From Paraburkholderia hiiakae (GTDB taxonomy: Bacteria > Pseudomonadota > Gammaproteobacteria > Burkholderiales > Burkholderiaceae): 64,000 nucleotides of DNA. Shown here one piece after another: positions 61,323 to 64,000 of the stretch (its first letter is position 1; the number at the start of each line of letters is the position of its first letter). The DNA lies in assembly GCF_904848665.1 (NCBI RefSeq), contig NZ_CAJHCQ010000004.1, forward strand, positions 62,001-126,000, written 5' to 3'. The notes below the pieces were generated by a model. It had not been told where the DNA came from. It searched no databases and worked only from the letters and a program-made list of their open reading frames with translations. The translations under genes were made by a program, and so were the position numbers.

Positions 61323-63020
61323 ATGAAGCAGAACGACGACCCGAAGAACGGGCGCCCCGAAGACCCTTCCATTCCCACCGGCCCGGACGACCCCGCGCGC
61401 CGCCGTGTGCTCGGCGGCATCGCGGCGGTTGGCGTGGGCCTCGCGCTCGGCGGCTGCGAGACGCCGGCGCAAAGCGTCGCGAGCGCGCCGCGCACCGCCG
61501 CCGACGCGCGTGTCGATGCCGCGCTGCGCGACCAGGTGCGCCAGATCGTCGTGATCTACGCGGAGAATCGCAGCTTCGTCAATCTGTACGGCAACTTTCC
61601 CGGTGCGCAAACGCCACTTGCGAGCGTGAGCGCCGAGCGCTACGCGCAGCTCGATCGCGACGGCAAGACGCCGCTGGCGCAGTTGCCGAAGATCTGGGGT
61701 GGCCTCGTGCCCCAGGCGCAGGAGCTGGATGGCAAGCGCTACATGATTGCGGAGCATCAGATCACGGGTCTCTCGAACCGCCCGTTTCTTATCGTTGATG
61801 CGCATGGCAATCCGCTGCCGAACGGCATCATCACGCGCGATCTGGTCCATCGCTTCTATCAGAACCAGATGCAGATCAACGCGGGGCGCAACAACCAGTT
61901 TGCCGCGTGGGGCGATGCGGGCGGCCTCGTCATGGGCTACTACGAGAATTCCGCGCAGACGCTGCGGCTCTGGAATATCGCGCAGCAGTACACGCTCTGC
62001 GATCACTTCTTCATGGCCGCGTTTGGCGGCTCATGGCTCAACCACATCTTCCTGATCTCGGCGCAGGTGCCGCAATACGCCGATATCCAGACGAGCGCCG
62101 CAAAGCATCTCGCCTCGGTCGTCGAGGGCATTGACCCCACCGGCACGCGCCTGAAGGTCGCGGCGAACTCGCCGGCCTCGGCGCTCGATGGCCCGCCGAA
62201 GTTCGTGAACGACGGCCTCTTCACGCCCGATGGCTACGCCGTCAATACGATGGCGCCGCCGTATCAGCCGAGCAATGTGCGAGCGTCGGAAGACGGCAAC
62301 CGCGCGCTCGCCGATCCGTCCAATCCGCGCGTGCTGCGCCCGCAGACCTACGCGACGATCGGCGACCGGCTCTCGGCGAAGGGCGTCGACTGGGCCTGGT
62401 ACAGCGGGGCCTGGCAGTACGCGCTGGATCATCAGGACACTGGCGCGGTGCCCGACTTCCAGTATCACCACCAGCCGTTCAACTACTTTGCCAGCTTCGC
62501 GCCGGGCACGGCCGCGCGGTCGCGTCACCTGCGCGATGCGGGCGTGGGCGACGATCCGTCGACCAACCGTCTGCTCGCGGACATCGACGCAGGGCGGTTG
62601 CCTGCCGTTACGTTCTATAAGCCGCAGGGCAACCTGAACATGCACGCCGGCTATGCGGACGTCGAATCGGGCGACCGTCACGTCGCGACCGTGATCGAGC
62701 ACATCCAGCGCGGCCCGCAATGGGCGAACACGATGATCGTGGTGACGCACGACGAGAACGGCGGCTGGTGGGATCCGGTCGCGCCGCCCGTGGGCGACCG
62801 CTGGGGCCCGGGCTCGCGCATTCCGGCGCTCGTGATCGCGCCGTTCGCGAAGAAGGGCTACGTCGATCACACGTTCTACGACACGGTTTCGATCCTGCGC
62901 TTCATCAGCCGCGTGCATGGGCTCGCGCCGCTCGATGGCGTGGCCGCGCGCGATCAGGCGTTCCTCTCGCGAGGGCAGACGCCGCCTGGCGATCTCACGG
63001 CGGCGCTCGATCTGGCCTGA
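61323..63020 (+). CDS. AcpA-like acid phosphatase / phosphoesterase
   Basis: A 565-residue exported enzyme of the phosphoesterase family (phospholipase C/AcpA). The N-terminus has an Arg pair and a lipobox-like end (ARRRVLGGIAAVGVGLALGGC), suggesting Tat export as a lipoprotein. Metal ligands and nucleophile are in VVIYAENRSFVNLYG, FGGSWLNHIFLIS, and VVTHDENGGWWDPV. It hydrolyses phosphomonoesters or phospholipids in the periplasm or outside. It follows the Anbu gene by 129 bp and probably has its own promoter. Confidence 0.88.
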   Translation: MKQNDDPKNGRPEDPSIPTGPDDPARRRVLGGIAAVGVGLALGGCETPAQSVASAPRTAADARVDAALRDQVRQIVVIYAENRSFVNLYGNFPGAQTPLASVSAERYAQLDRDGKTPLAQLPKIWGGLVPQAQELDGKRYMIAEHQITGLSNRPFLIVDAHGNPLPNGIITRDLVHRFYQNQMQINAGRNNQFAAWGDAGGLVMGYYENSAQTLRLWNIAQQYTLCDHFFMAAFGGSWLNHIFLISAQVPQYADIQTSAAKHLASVVEGIDPTGTRLKVAANSPASALDGPPKFVNDGLFTPDGYAVNTMAPPYQPSNVRASEDGNRALADPSNPRVLRPQTYATIGDRLSAKGVDWAWYSGAWQYALDHQDTGAVPDFQYHHQPFNYFASFAPGTAARSRHLRDAGVGDDPSTNRLLADIDAGRLPAVTFYKPQGNLNMHAGYADVESGDRHVATVIEHIQRGPQWANTMIVVTHDENGGWWDPVAPPVGDRWGPGSRIPALVIAPFAKKGYVDHTFYDTVSILRFISRVHGLAPLDGVAARDQAFLSRGQTPPGDLTAALDLA

Positions 63021-63152
63021 GTGCTGCGCGCATCGATGGGGAGAGGGCGGTGGCCGTCGCGAAACGTTTGCGTCGCCGCCCCGGTTGCCCATCGGAAACG
63101 CAAATTGATGCAAGCGCGACACAAGCGACGAACTCTCCATCCGATCAATGAG

Positions 63153-63207
63153 TTGGCGCGCTCGTCAGGCGGTTATCAACAGGTTTGTCACCAAAAACTG
63201 TGGACAA
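63153..63207 (+). repeat. 55-bp repeat unit 1 with DnaA-box-like elements
   Basis: The unit begins TTGGCGCG. At +20 comes TTATCAACA, at +33 TGTCACCAA and at +46 TGTGGACAA. The first and third differ by one base from the DnaA box TTATCCACA or its complement. The same positions are occupied in units 2 and 3. Confidence 0.7.
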
Positions 63208-63272
63208 CTTTGGTGCGCAAAAAATATGCATCTTCTGTGTCGTTTGCGAGCTTCCTGTTTCCAATCAGTGAC

Positions 63273-63327
63273 TTGGTGCGGATGTCCAGAAGTTGCCCAC
63301 AGGGCTGTGAACAAAATCTGTGGAAAA
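63273..63327 (+). repeat. 55-bp repeat unit 2 with DnaA-box-like elements
   Basis: The unit begins TTGGTGCG. At +20 is TTGCCCACA, at +33 TGTGAACAA and at +46 TGTGGAAAA, in the same register as unit 1. It starts 120 bp after unit 1. Confidence 0.72.
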
Positions 63328-63406
63328 GCCCCAGCGCGTTTTTCCATGAGATGCTGCCGCTGCAACAATCGCTGACTCAGCGCACAACCCGAATCGCATC
63401 AAGCAC

Positions 63407-63461
63407 TTGGCGCGGTCGTCCCAGGGTTACGCACAAGGCTGTGAACAGAATCTGTGGACAA
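63407..63461 (+). repeat. 55-bp repeat unit 3 with DnaA-box-like elements
   Basis: The unit begins TTGGCGCG. At +20 is TTACGCACA, at +33 TGTGAACAG and at +46 TGTGGACAA. It starts 134 bp after unit 2 and shares with it the longer block GGCTGTGAACA plus AATCTGTGGA. Confidence 0.72.
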
Positions 63462-63491
63462 AACTACGCTGCTTTGAACAAGTCCCACAAA

Positions 63492-63577
63492 CATCTGTTC
63501 TGTTTGGATTCAATAGCTCGCAGGTTATGACGTTGGTCCAGGCTCGAACTGGAATCCCGCCAACGCATCTGTTCTGT
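63492..63577. repeat. 12-bp direct repeats flanking a hairpin
   Basis: CATCTGTTCTGT occurs at 63492-63503 and 63566-63577. Between them is a hairpin, CGTTGG-TCCAG, loop gctcgaa, CTGGA, a 6-base bulge, CCAACG (63531-63565). Its inner part looks like a tRNA T-arm, but no tRNA surrounds it. It abuts the integrase remnant and may be a decayed attachment site. Confidence 0.5.
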
Positions 63578-64000
63578 CCGGGAAGCCAAGGGCGTCAGTC
63601 TGCACTTCCACTACCGTTACCGCTTCCAGGGCGAGTCGCGCGAAATGGCGCTGGGTGCATGGCCGCGCAACCCGCTCGACGCCATCCGTTCTAACTTCGA
63701 GGAAACGAAGCAGCGCGTCGGGCGTGGCGGCGACCCGACGGCCCAGAAGCGGGCCGTCGGATGCCGGCACCAGCGGCAGGATGCGCGCGAACAGGAGCGG
63801 ACCGAGCGGCGACTGACGGTCGCAGCCATGTTCAAAGCTTGGCATCCGAGGCAATGGCGGAGACCACGCCTCAGCGTGCAAAGGCTTCAGATGAAGAACC
63901 GCCCAAGCCGCGGAGTTGCGCGAGCGCATACGGCAGTTCGAATCGCGCGCCCCGACAGCAAGATGGCACTTTGCCGTGCACGGAATGTTTCGTTATGCAG
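63533..64000 (+). pseudogene. decayed tyrosine integrase, N-terminal part
   Basis: The frame is open from about 63533, has no start codon in the right place and continues past the window end. It encodes an integrase N-terminal (DUF4102-type) arm domain: GVSLHFHYRYRFQGESREMALGAWPRNPLDAIRSNF, then GRGGDPTAQKRAV. The linker TVAAMFKAWHPRQW resembles the start of the core-binding domain. After that the sequence no longer matches. It is the relic of a genomic island or prophage integrase. Confidence 0.65.

Larger units (their letters stand above)
63021..63530. other. intergenic region with three long repeats, no gene
   Basis: The region is AT-richer than its neighbours and has no protein-like frame. 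It is dominated by three regularly built 55-bp repeats, annotated separately. Nothing else is supported. Confidence 0.75.

Noticed and set aside
63531..63565. T-arm-like hairpin, possible tRNA gene on the minus strand
   Set aside because: The stem TCCAG and seven-base loop look like a T-arm, but no acceptor stem, D-arm or anticodon arm can be placed around it; the outer arms pair with each other instead.

Overview
The window is GC-rich DNA from a Burkholderiales genome, most likely Paraburkholderia, Caballeronia or Burkholderia. The reasons are the codon use, a PHB phasin, two classical 16-strand porins, a gluconate-dehydrogenase-type trio, AcuR/AcuI and a DUF3562 protein. It reads as chromosomal accessory and catabolic territory. 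About 58 genes or gene remnants are supported. There are no rRNA or tRNA genes, no CRISPR array and no intact insertion sequence.

Layout. 1-8.8 kb: 3' part of an MFS carrier, a CelD-like acetyltransferase and methyltransferase pair, small hypothetical proteins, a lone PstS with a Pho-box-like promoter, a secreted propeller-like protein and an NmrA-type reductase. 8.8-15.7 kb: two AraC regulators, an acuR-acuI pair, a SLAC1/TehA carrier, a flavin reductase, an EamA exporter and the beheaded 3' end of a LacI regulator. 15.8-21.0 kb: a three-subunit membrane sugar-acid dehydrogenase (Tat gamma subunit, GMC flavoprotein, triheme cytochrome c) followed by a porin. 21.3-31.4 kb: a DHDPS-family lyase, 2-oxoglutarate-semialdehyde dehydrogenase, a complete ABC importer, an IlvD/Edd sugar-acid dehydratase and a porin. 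31.4-43.8 kb: a large island with four amidohydrolases, a gamma-glutamyltransferase-family enzyme, DUF1097, a NarX/NarL-like two-component pair, a LysR regulator and a DUF3311 plus SSS carrier. 43.9-50.1 kb: uronate dehydrogenase, a hexuronate-type MFS carrier, an RraA-like aldolase, an SMP-30 lactonase, a mutarotase and a FadR-type regulator. 50.2-63.0 kb: alpha/beta hydrolase, phasin, catalase, cytochrome b561, processive glycosyltransferase, a truncated DUF2459 lipoprotein, then the Anbu cluster (circularly permuted ATP-grasp, alpha-E, transglutaminase, Anbu protease) and an AcpA-like phosphoesterase. 63.0-64.0 kb: no intact gene; three 55-bp repeats with DnaA-box-like elements and a decayed integrase.

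How the parts work together. The genes at 21.3-30.0 kb form a non-phosphorylative route (sugar acid to keto-deoxy acid to 2-oxoglutarate semialdehyde to 2-oxoglutarate), with their own importer and porin. The genes at 43.9-50.1 kb supply the entry steps for uronates (uptake, mutarotation, oxidation to the lactone, lactone opening). The two blocks lie 12 kb apart with the amidohydrolase island between them. They share a FadR-type palindrome, GTTGTnnnACAAC or close variants, at four promoter positions, and the only FadR-family gene lies at the end of the second block. This suggests one regulon split by, or built around, the island. The amidohydrolase island has no pathway that I can name and is the best candidate here for an undescribed catabolic system.
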